A DNA stretch of 62,728 nucleotides from Streptomyces atratus (GCF_014648655.1 NZ_BMRN01000042.1:1-62728), one strand, 5' to 3'; shown: positions 41,841 through 50,734, counted from the first letter of the stretch. Numbers and translations are program-made. The notes: generated by a model from the letters alone, not told the origin.

Positions 41841-42515
41841 ATGAGCCGAGCCGCGCTGTTCGTCCTGGCCGACGGCCGCTTCCCCGCCGGAGGGCACGCC
41901 CACTCCGGCGGAGCCGAGCCGGCCGTGGCCGCGGGCCGGATCAAGGATGCTGACTCGCTGGAGGAATTCTGCCGGGGGCGGCTGCACACCGCGGGTCTGG
42001 TCGCGGCGGGTCTGGCCGCCGCGGCCGCCGCGGGCCACGATCCGCTGGCGCTGGACGAGGCCGCCGACGCCCGTACTCCGGTGCAGGCGCTGCGGACCAC
42101 TGCCCGCAAGCTGGGGCGGCAGATGATGCGGGCCGCCCGCGCGACCTGGCCGTCGGCCGAGCTGGACGCGCTGTCCGCGGCCCGGCCGCGCGGCGCTCAC
42201 CAGCCAGTGGTGCTGGGTCTGGCCGCGCGGTCGGCCGGGCTGGCGCCGCTGGATGCCGCGTATGCGGTGGCGTACGAAACCGTCAGCGGGCCGGCCACTG
42301 CGGCGGTCCGGCTGCTGAGCCTGGACCCGTTCGACGCCACCGCCGTCCTCGCCCGCCTCGCCCCCGACCTCGACCGGACCGCCGCCGCGGCGGCCGCGGC
42401 CGCCGGGCGCATCCCCGAGGAGGGGTTCGACGCCCTGCCCGCCGCCTCGGCGCCGCTGCTGGACATCACCGCGCAGCAGCACGCCGCCTGGCCGGTACGC
42501 CTTTTCGCCTCCTGA
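41841..42515 (+). CDS. ureF: Urease accessory protein UreF
   Basis: A 224-residue helical accessory protein. The start RAALFVLADGRFPAGGHAHS matches the beginning of UreF (the LxDxxFPxGxxxxS motif), and PLLDITAQQHAAWPVRLFAS the end. UreF links UreD to the GTPase UreG in the nickel-loading complex. It is richer in alanine runs than usual. No strong ribosome site precedes the ATG at 41841; 89 bases separate it from ureC. Confidence 0.88.
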   Translation: MSRAALFVLADGRFPAGGHAHSGGAEPAVAAGRIKDADSLEEFCRGRLHTAGLVAAGLAAAAAAGHDPLALDEAADARTPVQALRTTARKLGRQMMRAARATWPSAELDALSAARPRGAHQPVVLGLAARSAGLAPLDAAYAVAYETVSGPATAAVRLLSLDPFDATAVLARLAPDLDRTAAAAAAAAGRIPEEGFDALPAASAPLLDITAQQHAAWPVRLFAS

Positions 42516-42555
42516 CACCCACGACCACGGAACACCACACACGACTGGAGCCCGT

Positions 42556-43248
42556 ATGCACCTCGACCACGCAGAGACGTTCCCCGAGCGCCACACCCAC
42601 AGCGCCGAACCCCGGCGCCCCGACGGCACCCGGCGTGCCCTGCGGATCGGCTTGGGCGGGCCGGTCGGCTCGGGCAAGACCGCCACCGTCGCAGCCCTGT
42701 GCCGGGTGCTGCGCGACGAGTTCTCCATCGCCGTGGTCACCAACGACATCTACACGCGCGAAGACGCCGAATTCCTGCTCCGCGAGGCGGTACTGCCCGC
42801 CGAGCGGATCACCGCGGTGGAGACCGGTGCCTGCCCGCACACCGCCATCCGCGACGACATCTCCGCAAACCTCGAAGCCGTCGAGGACCTGGAGAACGCC
42901 ATCGGCCCGCTCGACCTCGTTCTGGTGGAATCGGGCGGCGACAACCTCACCGCCACCTTCTCCAAAGGCCTGGTCGACGCCCAGATCTTCGTCATCGATG
43001 TGGCGGGCGGCGACGACATCCCGCGCAAGGGCGGCCCCGGCGTCACCAATTCGGATCTCCTCGTCATCAACAAGACCGACCTCGCCGCCCACGTCGGCTC
43101 CGACCTGGAGAGCATGGCGCGCGACGCCGAGGTCCAGCGTGGCCACCTCCCCGTCGCCTTCACCTGCCTCAAGACCGAGGACGGTGCGAAGCCGGTTGCC
43201 GACTGGGTCCGCGAGCGACTCACCGACTGGACCGCAGGCCCCGCATGA
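42556..43248 (+). CDS. ureG: Urease accessory GTPase UreG
   Basis: A 230-residue SIMIBI GTPase. The P-loop GGPVGSGKT (34-42), TNDIYTREDAEFL, and the nickel-binding Cys93-Pro-His95 in ETGACPHTAIRDD are conserved, as are ESGGDNL and VINKTDL. It carries nickel and couples GTP hydrolysis to its insertion into UreC. A short His/Glu-containing N-terminus (HLDHAETFPERHTHS) could bind nickel in place of UreE (inference). It overlaps ureD by four bases. Confidence 0.95.
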   Translation: MHLDHAETFPERHTHSAEPRRPDGTRRALRIGLGGPVGSGKTATVAALCRVLRDEFSIAVVTNDIYTREDAEFLLREAVLPAERITAVETGACPHTAIRDDISANLEAVEDLENAIGPLDLVLVESGGDNLTATFSKGLVDAQIFVIDVAGGDDIPRKGGPGVTNSDLLVINKTDLAAHVGSDLESMARDAEVQRGHLPVAFTCLKTEDGAKPVADWVRERLTDWTAGPA

Positions 43249-44090
43249 CCCTCGTACCCCCGCCGGCCGCGGCGGCTCCCGGGCGGACTGCGGTGGGCGT
43301 ACGTGCCACCGCCCGCATCACGGCGACCGTCGGCGGCACCGCCACCACGCTGCCCGTCCTCGACGGCGACGGGCCCTTCGAGCTCCGTCGCCTGCGCTCA
43401 CACGGGAGTGAGGCGCGGGTGTGCATCGTCGGCGCGATGAGTGCCCCTCTCGGCGGTGACCGGCTGCGCATCGAAGCGACCGCCCAGCAGGGCGCGGCGC
43501 TGCACATCACCTCCGCTGCCGCGACCCTCGCCCTGCGGGGCCCGGACTCCGAGCACGCCACCTACGACGTGCATCTGACCGCAGGGGAGCACGCACAGCT
43601 CCACTGGCTCCCCAAGCCGTTGATCTGCGCGGGCGGCAGCGATCTGCGCCAGACCTGGACCGTCGACCTCGCCCCCACCGCACGGCTGGTACTGCGCGAG
43701 GAACAGATCCTCGGACGGACGGGCGAATCTCCCGGCCATGTGGCGACCCGTCTCACCGTCCGACGCGGTGGGCGGACTCTGCTGGACCAACAGGCCGAGT
43801 ACGGACCGGGTGCACCCGGCTGGGACGGCCCCGCCGTCCTCGCCGGCCACCGCGCGGCCGGGCAGCTCCTGATCGTCGACCCCGTCTTCGAGGAGACGCC
43901 CCTCGAAGTTCAACTGCTCGGCGGCTCCCCGGAAGACGGCCAGGCCGTGCTGACACCGCTCGCCGGTCCCGCTGCGCTGGTCACCGCCGTCGCCCCGGAC
44001 GGCCTTCGCCTGCGCCACCTCCTCGACACGGCACAGGCCACCTTCCGCCGTACCGTCCCGGGCGCGTCCGCGATCCGTGAGGGGCGCTGA
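43245..44090 (+). CDS. ureD: Urease accessory protein UreD
   Basis: A 281-residue UreD (UreH), the scaffold that delivers nickel from UreG through UreF to the apo-urease. Recognisable parts are LRIEATAQQGAALHITSAAA, HWLPKPLICAGGSDLRQTW and LVLREEQILGRTGESPGHV. The ATG overlaps the ureG stop, completing the order ureAB-C-F-G-D usual for actinobacteria. It is the last gene of the operon; 48 bases later mqnL begins. Confidence 0.92.
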   Translation: MTLVPPPAAAAPGRTAVGVRATARITATVGGTATTLPVLDGDGPFELRRLRSHGSEARVCIVGAMSAPLGGDRLRIEATAQQGAALHITSAAATLALRGPDSEHATYDVHLTAGEHAQLHWLPKPLICAGGSDLRQTWTVDLAPTARLVLREEQILGRTGESPGHVATRLTVRRGGRTLLDQQAEYGPGAPGWDGPAVLAGHRAAGQLLIVDPVFEETPLEVQLLGGSPEDGQAVLTPLAGPAALVTAVAPDGLRLRHLLDTAQATFRRTVPGASAIREGR

Positions 44091-44138
44091 GGTGGGGCAC
44101 CCCGGGTGATCCACAGGGGTGATGACAAACTGGACGGC

Positions 44139-45596
44139 ATGGCTTACGACGATCTTCGTTCCCTCCTCCGGGCCCTGGAGCGCGAGGGCGAGCTCAAGCG
44201 CATCAAGGCCGAGGTCGACCCGTATCTGGAGGTCGGCGAGATCGTCGACCGGGTGAACAAGGCGGGCGGGCCCGCGTTGCTCTTCGAGAACGTCAAGGGG
44301 TCCTCGATGCCCCTGGCCATGAATGTCTTCGGGACCGACAGGCGGCTGCTCAAGGCGCTCGGACTGAAGTCGTACGCCGATATCAGCGACAAGATCGGCG
44401 GGCTGCTCAAGCCGGAGCTGCCGCACGGCTTCGTCGGGGTGCGTGAGGCATTCGGGAAGCTCGGCTCGATGGTGCATGTGCCGCCGAAGAAGGTGAAGTC
44501 CGAGAGCGCGCCCGTGCAGGAGGTCGTGCTCACCGGCGACGACGTGGATCTGGATCAGCTGCCCGCGCTCTTCACCTGGCCCGAGGACGGCGGATCGTTC
44601 TTCAACCTGGGGCTCACCCATACCAAGCACCCGGAGACGGGTGTGCGGAACCTGGGTCTGTACCGGCTCCAGCGTCACGACCGGCGCACCATCGGAATGC
44701 ACTGGCAGATCCACAAGGACAGCCGCAACCACTACCAGGTCGCCGCCAAGCGCGGGGAGCGGCTGCCGGTCGCGATCGCGTTCGGGGCGCCGCCCGCGGT
44801 GACGTACGCCTCCACCGCGCCGCTGCCGGGGGACATCGACGAGTACCTCTTCGCCGGTTTCATCCAGGGCAAGCGGATCGAGATGGTCGACTGCAAGACC
44901 GTGCCGTTGCAGGTCCCGGCGCAGGCGGAGGTCGTCATCGAGGGGTGGCTGGAGCCCGGGAAGATGCTTCCCGAGGGGCCGTTCGGCGACCACACCGGCT
45001 TCTACACGCCGCAGGAACCGTTTCCCGCACTGACCATCGACTGCGTGACCATGCGGAAACGACCGCTGCTGCAGTCGATCGTGGTGGGACGGCCGCCGAC
45101 CGAGGACGGGCCGCTGGGGCGGGCCACGGAGCGGTTCTTCCTGCCGCTCCTCAAGATCATCGTGCCGGACATCGTGGACTACCACCTGCCGGAGGCGGGC
45201 GGCTTCCACAACTGTGCGATCGTCTCGATCGACAAGAAGTACCCGAAGCACGCCCAGAAGGTGATGAGTGCCATCTGGGGTGCGCACATGATGTCGCTGA
45301 CCAAGCTGATCGTCGTCGTGGATTCCGACTGCGACGTCCACGATCTGCACGAGGTGGCGTGGCGGGCGCTCGGCAATACGGACTACGCGCGTGATCTCAC
45401 CGTCACCGAGGGGCCCGTCGATCATCTCGACCATGCTTCCTACCAGCAGTTCTGGGGTGGCAAGGCGGGCATCGACGCGACGAAGAAGTGGCCCGAGGAG
45501 GGTTACACCCGGGACGGGGGCTGGCCGAACATGGTCGAGTCCGACCCTCGGACGGCGGCGAAGGTCGACCGCCGGTGGAAGGAATACGGACTGTGA
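44139..45596 (+). CDS. mqnL: UbiD-family decarboxylase of futalosine menaquinone synthesis
   Basis: A 485-residue UbiD-type decarboxylase, which needs prenylated FMN made by a UbiX partner. The family features are LRALEREGELKRI at the start, FGAPPAVTYAS, EGPFGDHTGFYTP with the catalytic Glu/Asp, and WGAHMMSLTKLIVVVDSDCD near the C-terminus. In the futalosine route it removes the carboxyl of the naphthoate precursor. The neighbours mqnP, ubiX-like and mqnE support that role over a ubiquinone role, since this lineage makes menaquinone. The stop overlaps the GTG of mqnP. Confidence 0.92.
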   Translation: MAYDDLRSLLRALEREGELKRIKAEVDPYLEVGEIVDRVNKAGGPALLFENVKGSSMPLAMNVFGTDRRLLKALGLKSYADISDKIGGLLKPELPHGFVGVREAFGKLGSMVHVPPKKVKSESAPVQEVVLTGDDVDLDQLPALFTWPEDGGSFFNLGLTHTKHPETGVRNLGLYRLQRHDRRTIGMHWQIHKDSRNHYQVAAKRGERLPVAIAFGAPPAVTYASTAPLPGDIDEYLFAGFIQGKRIEMVDCKTVPLQVPAQAEVVIEGWLEPGKMLPEGPFGDHTGFYTPQEPFPALTIDCVTMRKRPLLQSIVVGRPPTEDGPLGRATERFFLPLLKIIVPDIVDYHLPEAGGFHNCAIVSIDKKYPKHAQKVMSAIWGAHMMSLTKLIVVVDSDCDVHDLHEVAWRALGNTDYARDLTVTEGPVDHLDHASYQQFWGGKAGIDATKKWPEEGYTRDGGWPNMVESDPRTAAKVDRRWKEYGL

Positions 45597-46510
45597 GCGC
45601 CGCCGAAGCAGCACTGGGCTCAGGGCCCGTACAACCGAACAGCAAGGTCAAGGCGTTTCTGCGGCTCGTGATGATCGAGCACTCGGTCTTCGCGCTGCCC
45701 TTCGCGTACATCGCCGCCCTGACCGCGATGTTCCAGGCGGACAAGTCCATCCACTGGGTCACGCTGCTGCTCGTCACCATCGCGATGGTGGGGCTGCGGA
45801 CGTTCGCGATGGCCTGCAACCGGATCATCGACCGGGAGATCGACGCCCGTAACCCGCGCACCGCGAGCCGGGAACTGGTCACCGGGGCGGTGTCCGTGAA
45901 GTCGGCGTGGACGGGGGCGCTCGTCGCCGTTGTCGTCTTCCTCGGGGCGGCGGCTCTGCTGAACCCGCTCTGTCTGGCGCTTGCGCCCGCCGCCGTCGTG
46001 CCGATGGTGGTCTATCCGTACGGGAAGCGGTTCACCCACTACCCGCACGCCATCCTGGGAATCGCGCAGGCCATAGGGCCGATCGGCGCCTGGCTGGCTG
46101 TGACCGGCAGTTGGTCGTGGGACGCGGTGATCCTCGGCCTCGCGGTCGGGATCTGGATCGGTGGCTTCGACCTGATCTTCGGCTGCCAGGACGTCCAGGC
46201 GGACCGGGCGCACGGGGTGCTGTCGGTGCCGGCCCGGTTCGGGATTCCGGCCGCGCTGTGGGGTGCGCGGGTCTGCCATGCGGTGACGACCGGGCTGCTC
46301 GTCTGGTTCGGGCTGGCCACGGAGGCGGGCCTGTTCTACTGGATCGGCATGGTGATAGTCGCCGTCGCCTTCGTGTACGAGCACCGGGTGGTGCGCCCGC
46401 ACGATCTGTCCCGGCTGAACCGGGCGTTCTTCTCGGTCAACGGGTTCATCGGAATAGCGCTGTTCGCGTGCGCGCTGCTGGATCTGCTGGTGCGGGGTCT
46501 GACGGTCTGA
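45593..46510 (+). CDS. mqnP: UbiA-family prenyltransferase of menaquinone synthesis
   Basis: A 305-residue membrane prenyltransferase with about eight helices. The first Asp-rich motif is NRIIDREIDARNPRT (76-90) and the second GCQDVQADRAHG, both binding the magnesium-pyrophosphate of a polyprenyl donor. It attaches the isoprenoid chain to the dihydroxynaphthoate-type intermediate. GTG start at 45593, coupled to mqnL. Confidence 0.93.
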   Translation: MSAAEAALGSGPVQPNSKVKAFLRLVMIEHSVFALPFAYIAALTAMFQADKSIHWVTLLLVTIAMVGLRTFAMACNRIIDREIDARNPRTASRELVTGAVSVKSAWTGALVAVVVFLGAAALLNPLCLALAPAAVVPMVVYPYGKRFTHYPHAILGIAQAIGPIGAWLAVTGSWSWDAVILGLAVGIWIGGFDLIFGCQDVQADRAHGVLSVPARFGIPAALWGARVCHAVTTGLLVWFGLATEAGLFYWIGMVIVAVAFVYEHRVVRPHDLSRLNRAFFSVNGFIGIALFACALLDLLVRGLTV

Positions 46511-46523
46511 GCCGGACAAGGCC

Positions 46524-47150
46524 CTACGGCATGAGCGGTCGGGCGGGTGTCGCCGTGCTCCGTCGGCGGCGGAAGACGAACGCCGCCGCCACGCCCGCCG
46601 CCAGTCCGAACAGATGGCCCTGCCAGCTGACCGAGGTGTTGGCGGGGGAGATCCCCAGCAGGATCGACGAGCCCCATATCGCGCCGATCACCAGCCCGGC
46701 GCCGATGTCCAGCACTCTGCGGTCCACGAAGCCGCGGACCAGCAGATAGCCGAAGAGGCCGAAGACCAGCCCGGACGCGCCCGCCGTGTTGGAGCCGGCC
46801 GGCGAGACCAGCCAGACCCCGAGACCGTCGACCACGATGATCAGCGCGGCCACGGCCGCGAACCGGCGTATGCCGCCCAGCGCGGCCAGGAAGCCGAAGA
46901 CCAGCAGCGGCACGCTGTTGGAGGCGACATGGCCGAAGCCGAAGTGGATGAAGGACGCGGGCACGACGTCCAGCAGTTCGCCGGGCCGGCGCGGTTCGAT
47001 CCCGTACGTGTCCAGCGAGTGGCCACTCGACACGTCGACGACTTCGAGTATCCAGAGGAACGCCACCCAGCCCAGCATCAGCTTGGCAGCGGCCTTCGCG
47101 CGGTCGCCCGTGCTCCACGCCGGTGCGATTCGATCTGACGATGCGGCCAT
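46524..47150 (-). CDS. Rhomboid-family intramembrane serine protease
   Basis: A 208-residue six-helix protein. The catalytic dyad is complete: Ser126 in GASG (124-127) and His179 in SWQGHLFG; the loop HFGFGHVASN (69-78) supplies the oxyanion-side His/Asn. It cleaves transmembrane substrates, which cannot be predicted. The gene interrupts the mqn cluster on the opposite strand. A run of G's precedes the ATG at 47150; two GTGs just upstream are alternatives. Confidence 0.9.
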   Translation of the reverse strand: MAASSDRIAPAWSTGDRAKAAAKLMLGWVAFLWILEVVDVSSGHSLDTYGIEPRRPGELLDVVPASFIHFGFGHVASNSVPLLVFGFLAALGGIRRFAAVAALIIVVDGLGVWLVSPAGSNTAGASGLVFGLFGYLLVRGFVDRRVLDIGAGLVIGAIWGSSILLGISPANTSVSWQGHLFGLAAGVAAAFVFRRRRSTATPARPLMP

Positions 47151-47243
47151 CACGACCCCCCTGCCGGTCTCCTGTGTCGCCCCTGTTTCCATCCCTCAGA
47201 ACGGCTGGGGCACCTTACTCGGTTCCGGGTTCGGGCAGCCGGA

Positions 47244-47249
47244 TAGGCT
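47244..47249 (+). promoter_or_regulatory. -10 element of a leaderless promoter for the ubiX-like gene
   Basis: TAGGCT (consensus TAnnnT) ends 7 bases before the GTG at 47257, and no ribosome site is present, so the message probably begins at the start codon. This separates the gene from the mqnL-mqnP transcript. Confidence 0.5.
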
Positions 47250-47256
47250 CGGCTGT

Positions 47257-47958
47257 GTGGATTCCGGGACTTCAGTGAGTCAGCACCAGCGGCAGCCTTG
47301 GATTGTCGGGGTTTCAGGCGCTTCGGGCACCCCATTCGCCGCCGCCGTGCTCCGCGGTCTGCTGGCCGCGGGGGAGAGCGTCGATCTGGTGGTGAGCCGG
47401 GCGTCGCGGCTGACGCTGCTGGACGAGACCGGGATCGCGTTCCGCGACGCGCACTGGCAGGAGGATCTGCGCAGCTGGCTGGCGCGAGGGGCGGACGGGA
47501 AGCCGCACACCTTCGATGTGGATGTCGAGGGTGTACGGCACTGGGCGGCCGGTGATCTCGCCGCCGGGCCGTCCTCGGGGTCGTACCCGGCGAAGGGGAT
47601 GCTGATCGTCCCGGCTTCGACGGCATGTGTGGCCGGGGTGGCGCTCGGACTCTCGAAGGATCTGCTCCAGCGGGCCGCGAGCGTGACGCTCAAGGAGCGG
47701 CGGAAGCTGGTCGTCGCGGTGCGGGAGACACCGCTGAACGGGCAGACACTGAAGCATCTGGTGAGCCTGGACGAGGCGGGCGCCGTCGTGCTGCCCGCCT
47801 CTCCGGCGTTTTATGCGGGGGCGACGCACATCCAGGATCTGGTGGACTTCGTCGCGGGGCGGGTGCTGGACGCGGCGGGGGTGCCGCACGACCTGTACCG
47901 CCGATGGGAGGGAGAGCTCGGTGGCGGCTCTCGCGGCTCTCGCGGCTCCGGAGACTGA
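47257..47958 (+). CDS. mqnM: UbiX-family flavin prenyltransferase
   Basis: A 233-residue flavin prenyltransferase that makes prenyl-FMN for the UbiD-type decarboxylase. GVSGASG (18-24) binds FMN; PASTACVAGVALGLSKDLLQ, TLKERRKLVVAVRETPLN and LPASPAFYAGATHIQDLVDF are the family's other conserved parts. The position two genes after mqnL supports a matched pair. I start at the GTG at 47257 (leaderless); a GTG at 47275 is in frame. The C-terminus ends in a small Gly/Ser/Arg repeat. Confidence 0.92.
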   Translation: MDSGTSVSQHQRQPWIVGVSGASGTPFAAAVLRGLLAAGESVDLVVSRASRLTLLDETGIAFRDAHWQEDLRSWLARGADGKPHTFDVDVEGVRHWAAGDLAAGPSSGSYPAKGMLIVPASTACVAGVALGLSKDLLQRAASVTLKERRKLVVAVRETPLNGQTLKHLVSLDEAGAVVLPASPAFYAGATHIQDLVDFVAGRVLDAAGVPHDLYRRWEGELGGGSRGSRGSGD

Positions 47959-47966
47959 GCCTGTGG

Positions 47967-48101
47967 TCAGCGCTTCTTCTTGGCGCGCGGGGTGCGGGTC
48001 TTGTCGACCCGGTGCGCGGCGGCGGCCTGGTGGGCACGCGAGCGGTTGGCCAGGTCCTGCAGCTCGCGCATTCGGGCGTAGGCCATCTCGATCGTGTACA
48101 C
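47967..48101 (-). CDS. Small basic protein of unknown function (44 aa)
   Basis: A GTG at 48101 with AGGAG 10 bases upstream opens 44 codons: YTIEMAYARMRELQDLANRS then an Ala/His/Arg helix and a KKKR end. The peptide is predicted to be one amphipathic helix with a strongly basic tail, which could bind nucleic acid. The codon bias is that of a real gene. It converges on the ubiX-like gene with 8 bases between stops and diverges from the Lrp regulator, whose operator may control both. I am not aware of a known function. Confidence 0.7.
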   Translation of the reverse strand: MYTIEMAYARMRELQDLANRSRAHQAAAAHRVDKTRTPRAKKKR

Positions 48102-48184
48102 GGTGTTCTCACTCCTGAAGATTCGAAAGCATTTTTTGGATGTTCGGAAAGATTTACAGGCGCTGAAGCCTGCATGCCTTAGAT

Positions 48185-48196
48185 TCTACACGTAGA
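48185..48196. promoter_or_regulatory. Palindrome in the divergent Lrp promoter
   Basis: TCTAC-AC-GTAGA is a 12-base palindrome 38 bases upstream of the Lrp-type start. The 132-base divergent region is AT-rich for this genome and also has a CAGGC/GCCTG repeat (48157-48172). Autoregulation by the Lrp protein is plausible. Confidence 0.5.
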
Positions 48197-48233
48197 CTCG
48201 CGATACTGCTGAACAATGGAAGGTTTCAGTCAT

Positions 48234-48689
48234 ATGGACGCGGTGGACAGGCAGCTCATCCAGGCCCTCAGGGAGAACGGCAGGGCCTCGTATGCCGAGC
48301 TGGGGCGGCTCGTCGGGCTCTCCGGGCCCAGCGTCACCGACCGCATCAACCGGCTGGAAACCGCCGGTGTCATCACCGGCTACCGCGCCACCGTCGACGC
48401 CGCGTCCCTGGGGCTCGGGGTCACGGCCCTGATCGGTATCTCGCTCTCCGACGCCGCCGATCACGAGGACGTGGCGCGCCGGCTGAAGGACCTCGCGGAG
48501 ATCGAGGACGCCTGGTTCATCGCGGGCGACGACTCGTACATGCTCAAGGTGCGGGTCGGTGACGTGGACGGTCTGGAGAGGACCATCCGCCGGCTCAGCG
48601 GTACGAAGGGCGTCTCGCGCACGCGTACCACGATCGTGCTCTCCACCAAGTGGGAGAACCGGGTCGGGGAACTTCCCGAGGAGGCGTAG
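48234..48689 (+). CDS. Lrp/AsnC-family transcriptional regulator
   Basis: A 151-residue regulator. The N-terminal helix-turn-helix is YAELGRLVGLSGPSVTDRIN (about 19-38), and the RAM ligand domain follows (GVTALIGISLSDAADHEDVA, DSYMLKVRVGDVDGLERTI). Lrp-type proteins respond to amino acids. Placed between the ubiX-like gene and mqnE, it is a candidate regulator of menaquinone synthesis, and the same order occurs in other Streptomyces. The ATG at 48234 is preferred; an ATG at 48216 lacks any ribosome site. Confidence 0.9.
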   Translation: MDAVDRQLIQALRENGRASYAELGRLVGLSGPSVTDRINRLETAGVITGYRATVDAASLGLGVTALIGISLSDAADHEDVARRLKDLAEIEDAWFIAGDDSYMLKVRVGDVDGLERTIRRLSGTKGVSRTRTTIVLSTKWENRVGELPEEA

Positions 48690-48779
48690 GCGTAACGTGG
48701 TGGAGCCCCCGGGTGACCGGGGGTTTCGCCCGGTATCACCGGGAAAGGCACAGCGCGTCGACAACTGGGAGGCAGCCGC

Positions 48780-49943
48780 ATGGACGTTGGGCTCAAGCGC
48801 GAGCTGGAGGAGAAGGTCCGCGCAGGGGAGCGGCTGACCCGTGAGGACGGCATCGCCCTCTACGCGTCGGACGACCTGGCCTGGCTCGGCGGCCTCGCGC
48901 ACGAGGTGCGTACGCGGCTGAACGGCGACGTCGTGCACTTCAACGTCAACCGGCACCTCAACATGACCAATGTGTGCACCGCGTCGTGCGCGTACTGCTC
49001 GTTCCAGCGCAAGCCGGGCGAGAAGGACGCGTACACCATGCGCATCGAGGAGGCCGTCCGGCTGGCGAAGGCGATGGAGGGCGAGAACCTCACCGAGCTG
49101 CACATCGTCAACGGGCTGCACCCCACCCTGCCGTGGCGTTACTACCCGCGCTCGCTCAGCGCGCTGAAGAAGGCTCTGCCGCAGGTCTCCCTCAAGGCGT
49201 TCACCGCCACCGAGATCCACCACTTCGAGACCATCTCCGGGCTCTCGGCCTCCGAGATCCTCGACGAGCTGATCGAGGCCGGTCTGGAGTCGCTGACCGG
49301 CGGCGGCGCGGAGATCTTCGACTGGGAGGTCCGTCAGCACATCGTGGACCACGACACCCACTGGGAAGACTGGTCGCGCATCCACCGCCTCGCCCACGAA
49401 AAGGGTCTGAAGACCCCGGCGACGATGCTGTACGGGCACATCGAAGAGCCGCGTCACCGCGTCGACCACGTGTTGCGACTGCGTGAGCTGCAGGACGAGA
49501 CCGGCGGCTTCCAGGTCTTCATCCCGCTGCGCTACCAGCACGACTTCGTGGACATGAAGGACGGCAAGGTCCGCAACAAGCTCCAGGCGCGGACGACGAT
49601 GGCGACCGGCGCCGAGGCGCTGAAGACGTTCGCCGTCTCGCGTCTTCTCTTCGACAACGTCCCGCACGTCAAGGTCTTCTGGGTGATGCACGGGGTGCAG
49701 ACCGCCCAGCTCGCGCTCCAGCACGGCGCGGACGACATGGACGGTTCGGTCGTCGAGTACAAGATCACGCACGACGCGGACAACTACGGCACGCCGAACA
49801 AGCTCGGCCGCGACGACCTGCTGGACCTGATCCGGGATGCGGGCTTCCGCCCCGTCGAGCGGAACACCCGGTACGAGATCATCCGCGAGTACCCGGGCCC
49901 GGACGCGGAGCGCCGCGAGTCGCCGCAGCCGATGCGCGTCTGA
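48780..49943 (+). CDS. mqnE: Aminofutalosine synthase
   Basis: A 387-residue radical SAM enzyme. The cluster motif is Cys66-x3-Cys70-x2-Cys73 (CTASCAYC), and SFQRKPGEKDAYTM, LHIVNGLHPTLPWRYY and GGGAEIFDWEVR follow as in MqnE. It adds the SAM-derived adenosyl radical to 3-[(1-carboxyvinyl)oxy]benzoate to give aminofutalosine, an early committed step of the futalosine pathway. GGGAGG precedes the ATG by 9 bases. mqnA, mqnB, mqnC and mqnD are not in this window. Confidence 0.95.
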   Translation: MDVGLKRELEEKVRAGERLTREDGIALYASDDLAWLGGLAHEVRTRLNGDVVHFNVNRHLNMTNVCTASCAYCSFQRKPGEKDAYTMRIEEAVRLAKAMEGENLTELHIVNGLHPTLPWRYYPRSLSALKKALPQVSLKAFTATEIHHFETISGLSASEILDELIEAGLESLTGGGAEIFDWEVRQHIVDHDTHWEDWSRIHRLAHEKGLKTPATMLYGHIEEPRHRVDHVLRLRELQDETGGFQVFIPLRYQHDFVDMKDGKVRNKLQARTTMATGAEALKTFAVSRLLFDNVPHVKVFWVMHGVQTAQLALQHGADDMDGSVVEYKITHDADNYGTPNKLGRDDLLDLIRDAGFRPVERNTRYEIIREYPGPDAERRESPQPMRV

Positions 49944-49980
49944 CCCGTCCGACCTGCCGCGTCGTCAGTAGTTCAGATGT

Positions 49981-50013
49981 GAGAGAGCCCCGGCCGCCGG
50001 CCGGGGCTCTCTC
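49981..50013 (+). terminator. Hairpin terminator after mqnE
   Basis: GAGAGAGCCCCGGCC and its exact complement form a 15-bp stem with a 3-base loop, 38 bases after the mqnE stop. Confidence 0.85.
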
Positions 50014-50065
50014 GCGTACCGGACAGGGCTTGAGGCGATGGATCGGTAATAGTTAACCTGCGCCT

Positions 50066-50590
50066 ATGGCGCTTACTTTTGAGCTGGATCCCAAGTTCGA
50101 CCGCACCCTGCGGGACGGCATCGCCGAGCTGTGGACCGATGTCTCCAACGCGGGTGGTGCGGTCGGCTTCGTACCGCCCGTCACGGCCGATGACGTCCGG
50201 CCCGAACTGGTCAGTCACCTGGTCGCCATGGCCGAGGGGCGGACCCGGCTGCTGGTCGGTTACGACGAGGCGGGCGCCGTCGCGGCCACGGCCTTCCTGG
50301 CCCTCAACACACACCGGCTGATGACCCACTGGCTCTGGCTCTACACGGTGATGGTCCACCCCCGCCACCAGGGCAAGGGTTACGGGCGCGACCTGATGGA
50401 CGCCGCGGCACAGGCCGCGCGCGGGATGGAGGGAATGGAGGCGATCCGGCTCACCTGCCGCGGCGGCACCGGTGTCGACCGGTTCTACACCTCGTGCGGG
50501 TACAAGGAGGTCGGGCGGGTCCCCGACGCGATACGGGTGGCCGACGGCGACGACCGCGACGACATCATCATGCTGCTGCCGCTCGGCTGA
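50066..50590 (+). CDS. GNAT-family N-acetyltransferase
   Basis: A 174-residue acetyltransferase. The strand VMVHPRHQGKGYGRDLMDAA holds the R/Q-x-x-G-x-G/A acetyl-CoA loop (QGKGYG), and RFYTSCGYKEVGRVPDAIR the terminal helix-strand. The start MALTFELDPKFD is supported by the position of the first strand, though no strong ribosome site precedes it. Substrate unknown. Confidence 0.88.
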   Translation: MALTFELDPKFDRTLRDGIAELWTDVSNAGGAVGFVPPVTADDVRPELVSHLVAMAEGRTRLLVGYDEAGAVAATAFLALNTHRLMTHWLWLYTVMVHPRHQGKGYGRDLMDAAAQAARGMEGMEAIRLTCRGGTGVDRFYTSCGYKEVGRVPDAIRVADGDDRDDIIMLLPLG

Positions 50591-50734
50591 GGTCCTCGGT
50601 CCCGGTCCGCCGGGCAGGCCGACGCCCCCCTCGGACTTCCTTTGGTGCAACCCTCCGAAGTGATCGATTCCGGGGCATGCTTCACTGGTCGGGCAGGATC
50701 GCAGGACTGTCGTACGTAGAGAGAGGGGCCAACT

